Source: Acidisarcina sp963790505 (GTDB taxonomy: Bacteria; Acidobacteriota; Terriglobia; Terriglobales; Acidobacteriaceae). Taken from it: a stretch of 64,000 bases of DNA. A program made the position numbers and the translations under genes. The notes below the pieces were generated by a model. It worked only from the letters and a program-made list of their open reading frames with translations, ran no database searches and was not told the DNA's origin. Position 1 is the stretch's first letter; every line of letters starts with the position of its first letter. This document shows positions 33,079-42,461 of the stretch, piece by piece. The stretch lies in the NCBI GenBank assembly GCA_963790505.1, contig CAWBOT010000005.1:682001-746000 (forward strand), read 5' to 3'.

Positions 33079-34947
33079 TTATTTGACTTGCGCGGCTACA
33101 GAATAGATGACTAGTCCCTGAGTTGGGTAGTAAAAGAGAGCCTCGTAGGATCGGCCCTTTAATAACTGACGCAGGTCCTCGGTATAAGACTCACGGGCGA
33201 CGAGGATGTGTTGCTCCGGAGGTATGACCTGAACGCCGTCCTGCTCATAGTTCAGGACCTGGTGATTGCGATAGAAGGAGAGGCCGTACTCCATGTCGCG
33301 GCGGACACGGTAGACGGCGAGCGGTCTCTCCGGGCTGCATGGCACCGCGAGATGGTGCTAGAGCGGCCGCGCGGAGTAGGTCTCAGTCGAGCAGCTGGGC
33401 GATGCGCTTGGAGCCGGGCTACGGGGCCGAGGCCGAAGAAGGGGCCGACGCCGAGCAGAAGAAGAGCAGCACGATGACATCGGCGCCAGGGTGGCGATGC
33501 GCAGGCGCTCGAGTCCGAAGCGGGCGACGGTGACAAGGATGAGCAACGGCGGCTGCGAAGCCGGTGACGCCAGCGGCAAAGAGTGCGTTGTGCGGGCGGC
33601 AGCCTTCCGGGAAGCTGCAGGTAGCGAGGGAGCAGCAGGACGACGGCGGTGAGGATTCCGGTGACCAGGGCGTGGGCGAGCAGCAGCCAGGGGGAAGGCC
33701 CTGCTTGCGCTTGCGGTTGAGGTAATCGCCGGCAAGGATGGTGAGGGGAGGGATGGAGGGGAGCACGTAGCCGGGCAGCTTGGACTTCGAGAAGGAGAAG
33801 AAGACGATGGGGAAGAGCGCCCAGAGGACGAGGAATTCGGGGAAGGCGTCGCCGGCGCGGGAGAAGCCGAGGTAGCGGACCTTGGCGCGGCGGGCGCGCC
33901 ATTCGGCGAAGGAGATCGCGGACGCGCGTCGGCGAGCGCGGCGATGGCGATGACCGCCCAGGGAGTGAGGGCCGAGCAGCATCGACCGGGAAGTAGTACC
34001 ACATGCGCCTGTTCGTGCTCGTAGAGGTCGGTGGCGAAGCGCTGCAGGTTGTGCTCGAGGAAGAAGACGCGGAGGAAGTCAGGGTTGCGGTGCTGCACGG
34101 CGATGAACCAGGGCAGCACCATGGCCAAGTAGAGGGCGATGCCGGGAAACCAGATGCTGCGGCGCAGCAGCGACCATTCGCGGCGCAGGGCGGTGAAGGC
34201 GAGGATGATGGCCATGGCCATGAAGGGGGCGACCGGGCCCTTGGCCAGGGTGGCCGCGCCGACGAAGAAGTAGAGGTCGAAGAGCCAGAATTTGCTGTCG
34301 GTCTCGTACCAGGCGTACCAGCCGAGCATGCCGATGCAGAAAGGCGCGGCCAGCTGCATGTCGGTGGAGGCGCCGCGGGCGAAGGCGATGATGCCGGCGC
34401 AGGAGGCGGTGATGAGCGCGGCATCCAGCTGGCCGCCGTGGCGGAAGCGGCGCATGTGCAGGTAGATGAGCACGACCAGCGTGAAGGCGAAGCTGGCCGA
34501 GGGCAGGCGCGCGGACCAGTCGTGGACGCCGAATTCGCGAAAGGCGAACATGGCGCGCCAGTAATAGAGGGCCGGCTTCTCCAGCCAGGGCTGGCCGTAG
34601 AGGATCGGCGTGACGAAGTCGTGGCGGGCGAGCATCTCGCGGGCGACCTGGGCGTAACGGGGCTCGTCGGCGCCGACGAGGCCGAGGCCGGCGCCGCCAA
34701 AGATGGGAACGAGCCCATAAAAGAGGAAAAAGGTGGTCAGGCCAATGAGGGTGAGCGCCTCCAGAGAGTTGTGGAGGATGGCGGAGCGAATAGAATTCAG
34801 GTTTTCCCGGCTGAAGGCAGCCCGGAATCTGGAAGCAATACCCACGTTGGTCAGACCGTCTTCACTGGGATGCGTTGGCGATGCGACCCGCTCGTCGGCC
34901 GCTTTCGATACCATCCCTACCATACGTGGGGGGCCATCCGGGCGCAA
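33079..34947 (-). pseudogene. GT39/ArnT-like membrane glycosyltransferase, frame broken in its C-terminal half
   Basis: The frame from 34947 encodes a multi-span membrane protein with the ArnT/PMT-family loop GADEPRYAQVAREML, whose acidic pair is the usual catalytic feature. GQPWLEKPALYYW, FARGASTDMQL and ATLAKGPVAPFMAM follow. Near 33,990 the frame changes (ALTPWAVIAIAALAD continues in another frame), with more changes to about 33,350. The C-terminal soluble part ends at 33079 (YGLSFYRNHQVLNYEQDG, LFYYPTQGLVIYSVAAQVK). Such enzymes move sugars from polyprenyl phosphate to lipids or proteins on the outer face of the membrane. The many single-base shifts in a GC-rich stretch look like consensus errors. 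Confidence 0.83.
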
Positions 34948-35379
34948 AGGGGAATTGCGGGTGATGGCTGCCGTTGAATCTTCCGGAGATGCCTCCTACC
35001 CTGGTTCGCCGCCTGTTCGCTATAGACCCCCCTCCCCCCAGGATTTTCCTATTAAATCTTTAATTTCATCGACTTAGGCCAGAGGGTATCGGCTAAATCG
35101 ATGATTCTATTAAGAGGGTGTGTTATTAAATGCATGTTTTCAGCAGGTTCAGGGAGCGGCAAACGGAAACAGGCGGATTGGGCCGCCTGTTCTCTCTTAC
35201 TTGATCCTTATATTCAGAATATCAAGTTGACCCCATTCACTATGCCAACTCTTGAGATTTATTTGAGCGAATAGAATCAAGTGTTTAAGGGGAAATCACC
35301 CGTTTTTGGGGCTTGACAGCGTTTGCGGACGAGCAAATCGACGACGGTGGGCGCGAGACTGGACTACGAACGCGGCGCT
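34948..35379. other. AT-rich intergenic region without a recognisable gene
   Basis: The 432 bases between the GT39 start and a permease remnant are much richer in A and T than the flanks, mainly from about 35,040 to 35,310. They contain a run of C's (about 35,025-35,040), a stem-loop at 35,168-35,191 and no convincing frame. I see no promoter I would defend. Confidence 0.5.
35168..35191 (-). terminator. Possible terminator hairpin downstream of the azoR unit
   Basis: AACAGGCGG and CCGCCTGTT form a perfect nine-pair stem around a six-base loop. On the minus strand it is followed by TCCGTTT. It could end transcripts from the azoR-DoxX unit. The T-tract is weak on both strands. Confidence 0.4.
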
Positions 35380-35610
35380 TTATTCCGAGTGAAGCACCGA
35401 AATCAGATCGGTTTGAGCAGCCTGGGCCGCCGGAAGAATGCCAGCCAGCACCCCGATCGCCGTCATTAACACCCAGGCTGCGGAGAATGAAACAGGGTCG
35501 TATCCGCTAACTCCCACCAGCATGCTCGATAGCCACCTGGCCAGAAAAGCAGCCGCCCCAATCCCCAGCACGCTGCCTGCCCGGATCAACCGCAGCGCCG
35601 TGATCCACTC
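35380..35610 (-). pseudogene. C-terminal remnant of a MacB/FtsX-type (acidobacterial orphan) permease
   Basis: The last 75 or so codons before the stop at 35380 encode LIRAGSVLGIGAAAFLARWL followed by SSMLVGVSGYDPVSFSAAW and GVLAGILPAAQAAQTDLISV. This is the final two membrane helices and the 'P(A/S)xxAAxxD' tail of ABC-type permeases that are very common in Acidobacteriota. Upstream of about 35,610 the same frame becomes a Ser/Arg-rich shadow of the DoxX gene, so the rest of the permease is absent. It is a truncated relic joined directly behind DoxX. Confidence 0.7.
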
Positions 35611-35626
35611 CGGTGGAGATGGCAAG

Positions 35627-36016
35627 TTATGCCTGCTCCGCAGGCTTCGCGCTGAGGATGCTACGGAAGCTTTCGCGGTAGCGAAGGAAGACCAGCACCC
35701 ACAGAACACAGGCCACCAGCGCTGGAGCGATGCCCGGCGAAAGCGTGAGGTGGAAAGCGAGGATGTTGTAGAGCTCGGCCGCAAGCAGTGTGAGGGCGAG
35801 GGGCACGAAGAAGCCGGAGAGCAGCAGCAGACCTGCGAGCAGCTGCGCCGCGAAGAAGAACGCGGCGAAGTGCGATGCGCTGACGGCAACAAGGAACTGG
35901 ATGGCGAGTGGATTGGCCGGCGGCGGCTGGTGGATGAATTGGAGAAACCCATTCAGGCCAAAGACTGTAAACATGAGCCCGAGCAGATAACGCGCGATGT
36001 TCGAGGTGATTTTCAT
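35627..36016 (-). CDS. DoxX-like small membrane protein
   Basis: The 129-residue protein has four hydrophobic helices and begins IARYLLGLMFTVFGLNGFLQ, the usual opening of DoxX-type proteins. SHFAAFFFAAQLLAGLLLLSG and VPLALTLLAAELYNILAFHL follow. These proteins are linked to thiol or redox stress in some bacteria, but no activity can be read here. Its ATG overlaps the azoR stop (ATGA at 36013-36016), so the two are made together and respond to the same regulator. Confidence 0.82.
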   Translation of the reverse strand: MKITSNIARYLLGLMFTVFGLNGFLQFIHQPPPANPLAIQFLVAVSASHFAAFFFAAQLLAGLLLLSGFFVPLALTLLAAELYNILAFHLTLSPGIAPALVACVLWVLVFLRYRESFRSILSAKPAEQA

Positions 36017-36651
36017 GGTTTCTCCTTATGCGGCCTGGGCTTGTGCGGTGACGGCCTGATGTGAGGCGCGAGGAAGGAGTCGCGATCCTGGCCGTGACGG
36101 AGCGACATGGTGCCGCCGGCGGTGAGGAAGGTCGCGTCGGTGACGCCGAGAAAGCCGAAGAGTGAGCGCAGGTATGGCTCGACAAAGTTGAACGAGGCCA
36201 TCTGAGTCTGGGCGTCGTAGATGCCTCCGGTGGCGATGATGAAGGTCGCCTTCTTGCCGGTGAGCAGACCTTTGGGCGTGCCGTCAGCGTAAGAGAAGGT
36301 TTTGCCCACGCGGCTTATCTGGTCGATCCAGAGTTTGAGGACAGAGGGCACGCTGAAGTTATGCATCGGGACCCCGATGACATACTCGTCGGCCTGCAGC
36401 AGTTCGGCGATCAGGGAATCGGAGAGCGAGAGCAGCTCGGTCTGCTGCGGAGTGCGGGCTTCTTCCGGCGTGTAGACGGCACCGACCCAGTCGGCGCTGA
36501 TCGGCGGGATGACGGTGGAGGTGAGGTCACGGTCAATTACGGCGCTGTCCGGGTGCGATGACTTCCATTGGGCGACAAAGGCGTCAGTGAGCTCACGGGA
36601 GACGGAGTGGCCGTAGAGAGGGCTGGAATTGATGTGAAGCAAAGTGGACAT
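36013..36651 (-). CDS. azoR: FMN-dependent NADH:quinone oxidoreductase / azoreductase
   Basis: The protein begins MSTLLHINSSPLYGHSVSRE, giving the flavodoxin-like phosphate-binding loop of AzoR. PMHNFSVPSVLKLWIDQISR and the FMN-contacting ATGGIY follow. It reduces quinones and azo compounds with NADH, protecting against electrophilic quinones. I chose the ATG at 36651, which follows AGGAG at good spacing, over a longer frame from 36702 that would run into the operator region. It is coupled to a DoxX-like gene and divergent from a TetR regulator, a common arrangement for quinone-responsive detoxification. Confidence 0.9.
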   Translation of the reverse strand: MSTLLHINSSPLYGHSVSRELTDAFVAQWKSSHPDSAVIDRDLTSTVIPPISADWVGAVYTPEEARTPQQTELLSLSDSLIAELLQADEYVIGVPMHNFSVPSVLKLWIDQISRVGKTFSYADGTPKGLLTGKKATFIIATGGIYDAQTQMASFNFVEPYLRSLFGFLGVTDATFLTAGGTMSLRHGQDRDSFLAPHIRPSPHKPRPHKEKP

Positions 36652-36674
36652 GGCAAATCTCCTATGCGACATCT

Positions 36675-36731
36675 GACGTTTAAGCAACATGTGTCGATTC
36701 AAAATAAATCGACATATGTCGTTTAAGCATC
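36675..36731. promoter_or_regulatory. Operator/promoter region between azoR and the TetR gene
   Basis: The 110-base divergent region holds an inverted repeat, ATGTGTCGATT (36689-36699) against AATCGACATAT (36707-36717), with one mismatch. The 12-base perfect palindrome CGACATATGTCG lies at 36710-36721. A direct repeat CGTTTAAGCA flanks the set on both sides. Such nested dyads suit binding by the adjacent TetR-type protein, controlling both azoR-DoxX and itself. Confidence 0.6.
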
Positions 36732-36761
36732 TCTTGCAGAGGAGGGTATTCTGAAGGCTGA

Positions 36762-37349
36762 ATGGCAGAGGCGCTCCAATCCGCGACGGTGATCGAGTTG
36801 ACGGACCCCCGCATCCTGCGCAGCCGCAGAATGCTGATGGAAGCTCTGGTCAGGTTGTTAGATCAAAAGGAGTTCGACGAGATTTCCATTCAGGAGATCG
36901 CGGACGAGGCGACGCTGAACCGGGCGACCTTTTATCTCCACTACCCGGACAAGAACGCCCTGTTACAGGCGATGACAGCTGCCCGCTTCCGCGAGCTCAT
37001 TGCGCGGCGAGGTCTTTCGTTCACGGATTGCGACGGCGCGTTGCGGGCGATTGCGCTTGGCGTTTGCGACTATCTGGCCGAAACGACGGGGTGTCCGAGC
37101 CAATTGACGAAGATGCCCCTGGAAGGCTCCATCATTCCGGTCGTCGAGGGGATGTTCCTGGAGGGTGCATCGCGTCACGAGCCGGCACCCGGAATCGACA
37201 CGGCGCTGCTGGCGAGTACAGCGGCCTGGGCGGTCTTTGGCGCCGCGCGGCGCTGGTTGCAGACGCCGGACCGCATCTCCGCCGAGGAAATGGCCGCCAA
37301 GATTGAGGCGATGGTGAAGCCGGTCTTTCTCAGCGCCGCTCAAGGCTGA
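36762..37349 (+). CDS. TetR family transcriptional regulator
   Basis: The 195-residue protein has a TetR-type DNA-binding domain at about residues 18-65: LMEALVRLLDQKEFDEISIQ, EIADEATLNRATFYLHYPDK, NALLQAM. The helix-turn-helix and the 'FYxHFxxK' turn are clear. The C-terminal ligand domain contains CDYLAETTGCPS. Its position opposite azoR and the nested palindromes between them suggest it represses azoR-DoxX until a quinone or electrophile binds. That role is inferred from context. Confidence 0.9.
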   Translation: MAEALQSATVIELTDPRILRSRRMLMEALVRLLDQKEFDEISIQEIADEATLNRATFYLHYPDKNALLQAMTAARFRELIARRGLSFTDCDGALRAIALGVCDYLAETTGCPSQLTKMPLEGSIIPVVEGMFLEGASRHEPAPGIDTALLASTAAWAVFGAARRWLQTPDRISAEEMAAKIEAMVKPVFLSAAQG

Positions 37350-37500
37350 GGCCTGGCAGAGGCGAGTCATTCGAGACCTACGCCAATTCCACTCAAGCCA
37401 ACAGAGGGCTTGAATATCACAGCGACGAGACCCGTCGCAGTGGATTTCAATGGAATGGGGCGCCCGGCAGTCGCACTACGACGAAGCGGAAGTTGGGCGA

Positions 37501-38532
37501 TCATGGGCGTCGAGAGTTCACATTTTTGCGCCAACTGCTCGGGGTCACGCCAGAGCATCGGGCGAAGGCCCGGGTGAGAATGCTGGGGTCGGCATAGCCC
37601 ACGATGGTTGCGATTTTAGCGATCTCCAGCCTGGTGCAGGCGAGCAGCTGCCGGGCATACTCGCAGCGTGCTTCATCGAGGGCCTTGCGAAAAGGCAGCC
37701 CCGCGGCAGCGAGCCGGCGGTCGAGCGTGCGGCGACTCATGCCCAGCTGCGCAGCAATCGAGGTCGCGGAGACGTGGCCGCGTATGAGCGCGATTCGCAA
37801 CTCTCGCCGCAACTGAGTGGCTATGTCGTGATCGCCGGCATGCCAGATCGCCCGGATCTGCCGCTCGAGCGCGGCTCGACGGCGAGCATCGGCTCCTGAA
37901 ATAGGCAGGGACAGCAGTCTTCGGGGAAAGACGATTGCGGTTTGATCGGCGTCGAAGGAAACTTTCACCCCGAAGGAACGGCGATAGTAGGGAATGTTCG
38001 GTGGTTCGGATTGCGAGATGAGGACTTCGAGGCGGGGCGCGTGCGCCGCGCCGACCAGTTCGCAAATAATGTTGAAGGCGCCCATGGCTGCGCCGTCGCA
38101 GATCATGGCGTTTCCGGAGACGTTTGGCTGATACACCGCATAGCCGAAGAACGCCTGCAGCTGATCTTCGAACAGGTAGACGACGCCGCCGTGGGCGTGG
38201 CGATGCTGATGGAGGGCGAAGTCCTGCAGGGCAATACGGAGGGTGGGCGAATTCCGCATGAGTTCGCCCAGAACTCCCAGGGTGGAAGTTCGGATTTCGC
38301 GACCGATATCGAGGCCAAAATGGGGGCGTCCGGTTTTCTCGCAGGCTGCCGCTGCCAGCAGGCCCATCGCCCGGTAAGGAATGGTTGAGTCGGGATCGTC
38401 GAGAGCGTTGGGACCTAGCTCCGCAGCGGTCAACACATCCGCCGGCTCGACACCAAAACGTCGCAGGAGCGGTGGCAAATGAGTTAGGAAGCCGACTCTC
38501 TGGAGGTTTTCGGGCAAGGCTGTTAGAGGCAT
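37501..38532 (-). CDS. AraC family transcriptional regulator (arabinose-binding-like N-terminal domain)
   Basis: From the ATG at 38532 the protein has about 343 residues. The N-terminal two thirds resemble the effector domain of OruR/ArgR-type AraC regulators (RFGVEPADVLTAAELGPNAL, GLDIGREIRTSTLGVLGELM). The C-terminus holds two helix-turn-helix units: SATSIAAQLGMSRRTLDRRL and the signature IAKIATIVGYADPSILTRAF ending SGVTPSSWRK. The longer frame starting with GTG at 38697 lacks support. The nearest divergent gene is the S53 protease 287 bases away, a possible target. The effector is unknown. The 150 bases between it and the TetR gene hold nothing recognisable. Confidence 0.87.
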   Translation of the reverse strand: MPLTALPENLQRVGFLTHLPPLLRRFGVEPADVLTAAELGPNALDDPDSTIPYRAMGLLAAAACEKTGRPHFGLDIGREIRTSTLGVLGELMRNSPTLRIALQDFALHQHRHAHGGVVYLFEDQLQAFFGYAVYQPNVSGNAMICDGAAMGAFNIICELVGAAHAPRLEVLISQSEPPNIPYYRRSFGVKVSFDADQTAIVFPRRLLSLPISGADARRRAALERQIRAIWHAGDHDIATQLRRELRIALIRGHVSATSIAAQLGMSRRTLDRRLAAAGLPFRKALDEARCEYARQLLACTRLEIAKIATIVGYADPSILTRAFARCSGVTPSSWRKNVNSRRP

Positions 38533-38818
38533 TTCGTGAGGCCCTGCGACAAAGCCTTCCCGGCGAATATTCGACGATTGTCCATTATAGTCAAGCGCCT
38601 GCGCGATCGACGGGCTATAGTAAATCCGCACATCATCAAAAGCTCTTCCTGTCGGCAACTTCAGCAGAAAAGCCTTGCCATTCGATGTTGTCCTCACCCG
38701 GAGCCGGAAACCTCCGCTGAGGCAGCTGTCATTTTGCTCGTCCCTTCGTTCGAGGGCGGGGCATTGAGGCCTTGCAGGGATCGACGGCAGGCCAGCGCCA
38801 TTTCACTTGGAGAATTCC

Positions 38819-41800
38819 ATGCAAAGAAATAAAAGTTGTCGAGTCCTCGCCCTGTTGGCGCTTGCCGTGCTTTTCGGTTCCTCGATCCGCGCTCAATCGC
38901 AAATCAACGAAGCCATCCAGAGCACAGAACGCGTCCAGGTTTCGGGAAGCGCCCCGAACCGGCTTATCGCAATGAGCAAGGACAACGGGCGGCTTTCGGG
39001 CGGCCAGAATCTCGGACGGATGGTGCTCTTACTGTCGCCCACGGCGGCGCAGGAGCAGGCTGCGGCTGACCTTATTGCCGCGCAGCACGATGCCGCTTCG
39101 CCGTTGTTCCACAAGTGGCTGACACCGGCACAGTTCGGTCAACAGTTCGGTATCGCCGATGCCGACTCCGCCAAGGTTGGCAAGTGGCTGGAGAGCCAGG
39201 GACTGACCGTTCACGAGGTCTCGCAAAGTCGTCGTTTTATCGTCTTCAGCGGCAATGTCACACAAGTTGAAAGCGCGTTCTCGACGCAAATGCATTCCTA
39301 TACGTTCAATAACAAGACCTTCATTTCGAACTCCAGCGAGATCCAGTTTCCCGCAGCACTGCGCAACGTGGTCAAGGGAGTAGTTCGGCTGCATAGCAAT
39401 CCCTCTTCTCCCGCGGTGGTCGGTGGCGCCAAGGTCCACTTCAAGAAATCCGGCGCCCAATTCACCTTCGACGATGGATCGCACGGAATGACTCCGGCGG
39501 ACTTTGCCAAGATCTACAACATCGAGCCTCTCTATAAGGCGGGCATCAACGGAACCGGCCAGTCGATCGCTATCGTAGGGCGCAGCAACATAGAGATCCA
39601 AGACGTACGCGACTTCCGCAACCTTCTCGGACTTCCGGCGAACGATCCTAAGATCATCGTCAACGGAGACGATCCTGGCATCACCCCCGATGTTGACGAG
39701 GCCACCCTGGACGTGACCTGGTCGGGGGCGGTCGCACCCATGGCAACCATCGACTTTGTCATCTCACAAAGCAATTTTGCGGATGGTGTGGATGTCTCCG
39801 CGGAATATATCGTCGACAACAACATAGCGCCGGTCATGAGCACCAGCTATGCGACCTGCGAGGCTGACCTGGGCCCGGTTGAGAGTGCCTTTTACAATTC
39901 GCTATGGCAGCAGGCAGCAGCACAGGGCATCACTTCTTTCGTCTCCGCAGGTGATGCGGGGGGAGCAGGATGCGACGCGCCGGCGGGCGGCGTTTATTCT
40001 TCAGGCGTTCTCGCGGTGAACGGCATCGCGTCGACTCCCTACAACGTTGCCGTGGGCGGCACTCAATTCAACGATACCCAGGACCCCGGCAAGTATTGGA
40101 GTGCGACCAACGATCCGACTACCGGGGAGTCGGCGCTCGGCTACATTCCGGAGATGGCCTGGAACGAGAGCAGCAACGATCCGAACGATGTTTTGCTGTA
40201 TGCGGGCGGCGGCGGGGTAAGCACTGTGTACGCAAAGCCGAGATGGCAGGTCGGCGCCGGTGTTCCGAATGACAAAGCTCGCGATCTACCGGATATCTCA
40301 CTCTCCGCGTCGCTTCATGACGGCTATCTCCTGTGCCTGAACGGCAACTGCGGCTATGGCGACTACTTCTACGAATTTGGCGGGACGTCTGCTTCCAGTC
40401 CCGCAGCAGCGGGCATCATGGCGCTGGTGAATCAAAAGATGGGCGGAAAGCCGCAAGGAATGGCCAACTACGTCTTTTACCGCCTCGCCAGTGTTTCGGG
40501 GGTGTATCACGACACGGTGAAGGGCAACAATAAAGTGCCTGATCCGAACGGACAATACACGGTAGGTTACAACGCCGGCAAAGGCTATGATCTTGCAACT
40601 GGATTGGGCTCGATGGACGTCACAGCCCTGGTCGACAACTGGCAGGCTGCTGCCACGGACCCCGGAACTGCGGTCGCGCTTGCCCTTGCAAAAGGGCAGA
40701 GCGCTACGGTGGTCCACGGAAAGCCGATTGCCTTTGAAGCGACTGTGACCTGCCTGGGAACCAAGACCTGCGCGCCGTACGGAGCTGTAGCTCTTACTGC
40801 GACTTCTTCGTCGGGAGCATCGATCGCAGCAGGCTCAGGTGAATTGACGCAGCTACCCGATTCGAGCGTAGCGGACATCGTGACTTCCGTTGTGCCCGGC
40901 GGCAAATACAACGTCACCGCACGCTACGGCGGCGATGGCAAAAAAGGCCCTGGTGTTTCTGAAGCGGTCCCTGTGACTGTCTCGGCCGAAAAGAGCCAGA
41001 CATTCGTAGGATCGGTTGGCGGCGGAACGTTTGCGACTGGTCCCATCACGGTGGGCTACGGCGAGTCCTGGCCGGTGGCCGTGATTGTGGCGGGAAATTC
41101 CGGATACGGCTTTCCATCCGGGCAAATAACCATGACGGCGGACGGCACCCCGATCACTAACGGCGGCGTCTATGACTATGCGTCGGGCACCTTCGCTCCC
41201 AGCACGATGACTTTGAACTATGGCGAGAAGAGCATAACGAAGGCTGGTCTTCCTACGAGCCAGTCGAGCACGGTGTCGTATGTGCTGCCCACGCAGATGC
41301 TCGGGGTCGGCACTCACCAGCTGGTGGCAAGCTACCCTGGCGATCCGAGCTTCCATGCCAGCCACGGAAGTTACACCTACAATGTCACTCAAGCGCAAGG
41401 GGTGATCGAAGACTTTTTCCCGATCGGTGACACGGTAGCGAACGCGCCGGTTCAGCTCGCTGCGCAGGTCGGCTTCGCGAGTTTAGGTTTTGCACCTTAT
41501 GGCGGAACTATTACCGTCTCTGACATTACGACCGGAACCAAGGTCGTCCTCGGCAAGGGCAAAGTCGATAGCTCGCTCTATGGCGGATATTGGACGGCCA
41601 CGGTCAATGTTCCGACGCCGGGGACGCGCACCCTGCGGCTGGACTATACCGGCGACAGCAATGTCAAAGGGGTGTCCCAGACCTACTACGTGCCGTTCAC
41701 AGCAAATGACTATTCCTCCGTGAGCTTGAGCACCAACGTCACGAATTCGTACGGCGGACAGCCGGTCACCCTGAGCGCAGCGGTCGGCTCGAACATCCCA

Positions 41801-42319
41801 CTGCACGCTGCCACGGGGACAGTGACTTTCTTCAACGGTGCGACCGCGCTCGGAGGGGTCAGTGTGCCGAAGAGCGGGACCGCTGTTTTTGTCACCAATA
41901 AACTCCCGCCAGGCACTAACAACCTGACGGCAAGCTATTCAGGCGATGCGATACTGACGCCCTCGGTCTCAGCCCCCGCGGCTGTGGCTGTCTCCGACTA
42001 CATTCTGCAGGTGATTCCTTCGTCGATCGCGGTGAAGCAAGGTCAATCTGCAAACATCACAATGAATCTCATCCCGCTGGGGGGCTTTGCCAACCCGGTG
42101 AAGCTGGCCTGCGCAAATCTGCCGGCCGATGTCACTTGCAAGTTCAGCAAGTCGACCATCACGCTTAACGGCGTAAACCCGGTCACTGCTACGCTGACGC
42201 TGGAGGTCGGCGCGTCGGCAGCAGTTTCCTCGAAACCAGTTACTGTGACGGTCAACGCAACCAGCGTGGCAGGAACGACTGCCAAAAAAGCTTCGCTGGA
42301 CCTGACCATCAAGAAGTAA
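38819..42319 (+). CDS. Secreted S53 (sedolisin/kumamolisin-like) protease with C-terminal Ig-like repeats
   Basis: The protein has about 1,166 residues, starting at an ATG preceded by TTGGAGA. A signal peptide (VLALLALAVLFGSSIRAQS) is followed by a pro-kumamolisin activation domain (about 45-175; SPLFHKWLTPAQFGQQFGIA). The catalytic domain follows (about 195-600): GINGTGQSIAIVGRS; Glu and Asp in DVDEATLDVTWSGA; the nucleophile in FGGTSASSPAAAGIM; then calcium-site-like NAGKGYDLATGLGS near its end. The remaining 550 residues are beta-sandwich Ig-like repeats (VTARYGGDGKK, LVASYPGDPSF, LTASYSGDAIL) and a last domain of VTCKFSKSTITLNG type. It should be an acid-active secreted endopeptidase, with repeats serving for attachment. 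It faces an AraC gene. Confidence 0.92.
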   Translation: MQRNKSCRVLALLALAVLFGSSIRAQSQINEAIQSTERVQVSGSAPNRLIAMSKDNGRLSGGQNLGRMVLLLSPTAAQEQAAADLIAAQHDAASPLFHKWLTPAQFGQQFGIADADSAKVGKWLESQGLTVHEVSQSRRFIVFSGNVTQVESAFSTQMHSYTFNNKTFISNSSEIQFPAALRNVVKGVVRLHSNPSSPAVVGGAKVHFKKSGAQFTFDDGSHGMTPADFAKIYNIEPLYKAGINGTGQSIAIVGRSNIEIQDVRDFRNLLGLPANDPKIIVNGDDPGITPDVDEATLDVTWSGAVAPMATIDFVISQSNFADGVDVSAEYIVDNNIAPVMSTSYATCEADLGPVESAFYNSLWQQAAAQGITSFVSAGDAGGAGCDAPAGGVYSSGVLAVNGIASTPYNVAVGGTQFNDTQDPGKYWSATNDPTTGESALGYIPEMAWNESSNDPNDVLLYAGGGGVSTVYAKPRWQVGAGVPNDKARDLPDISLSASLHDGYLLCLNGNCGYGDYFYEFGGTSASSPAAAGIMALVNQKMGGKPQGMANYVFYRLASVSGVYHDTVKGNNKVPDPNGQYTVGYNAGKGYDLATGLGSMDVTALVDNWQAAATDPGTAVALALAKGQSATVVHGKPIAFEATVTCLGTKTCAPYGAVALTATSSSGASIAAGSGELTQLPDSSVADIVTSVVPGGKYNVTARYGGDGKKGPGVSEAVPVTVSAEKSQTFVGSVGGGTFATGPITVGYGESWPVAVIVAGNSGYGFPSGQITMTADGTPITNGGVYDYASGTFAPSTMTLNYGEKSITKAGLPTSQSSTVSYVLPTQMLGVGTHQLVASYPGDPSFHASHGSYTYNVTQAQGVIEDFFPIGDTVANAPVQLAAQVGFASLGFAPYGGTITVSDITTGTKVVLGKGKVDSSLYGGYWTATVNVPTPGTRTLRLDYTGDSNVKGVSQTYYVPFTANDYSSVSLSTNVTNSYGGQPVTLSAAVGSNIPLHAATGTVTFFNGATALGGVSVPKSGTAVFVTNKLPPGTNNLTASYSGDAILTPSVSAPAAVAVSDYILQVIPSSIAVKQGQSANITMNLIPLGGFANPVKLACANLPADVTCKFSKSTITLNGVNPVTATLTLEVGASAAVSSKPVTVTVNATSVAGTTAKKASLDLTIKK

Positions 42320-42461
42320 CAAAGAAAGTAGAACTGCCGATCCTTTTGAGGGCGCCATGCGGTTCCAAAGGCTGCTGGCGCCTAAGAAGGGAACAAATCG
42401 CGGAAGTCGGAAGCGCACCACGAGCCGGAACCTTTCGGGGAGAAGCCGGTTTTCTCTGCGT

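Noticed and set aside
34003..34977. Plus-strand frame of 324 codons opposite the GT39 gene
   Set aside because: It is rich in Gly, Glu and Ala with no motifs and mirrors a clearly coding membrane protein on the other strand.
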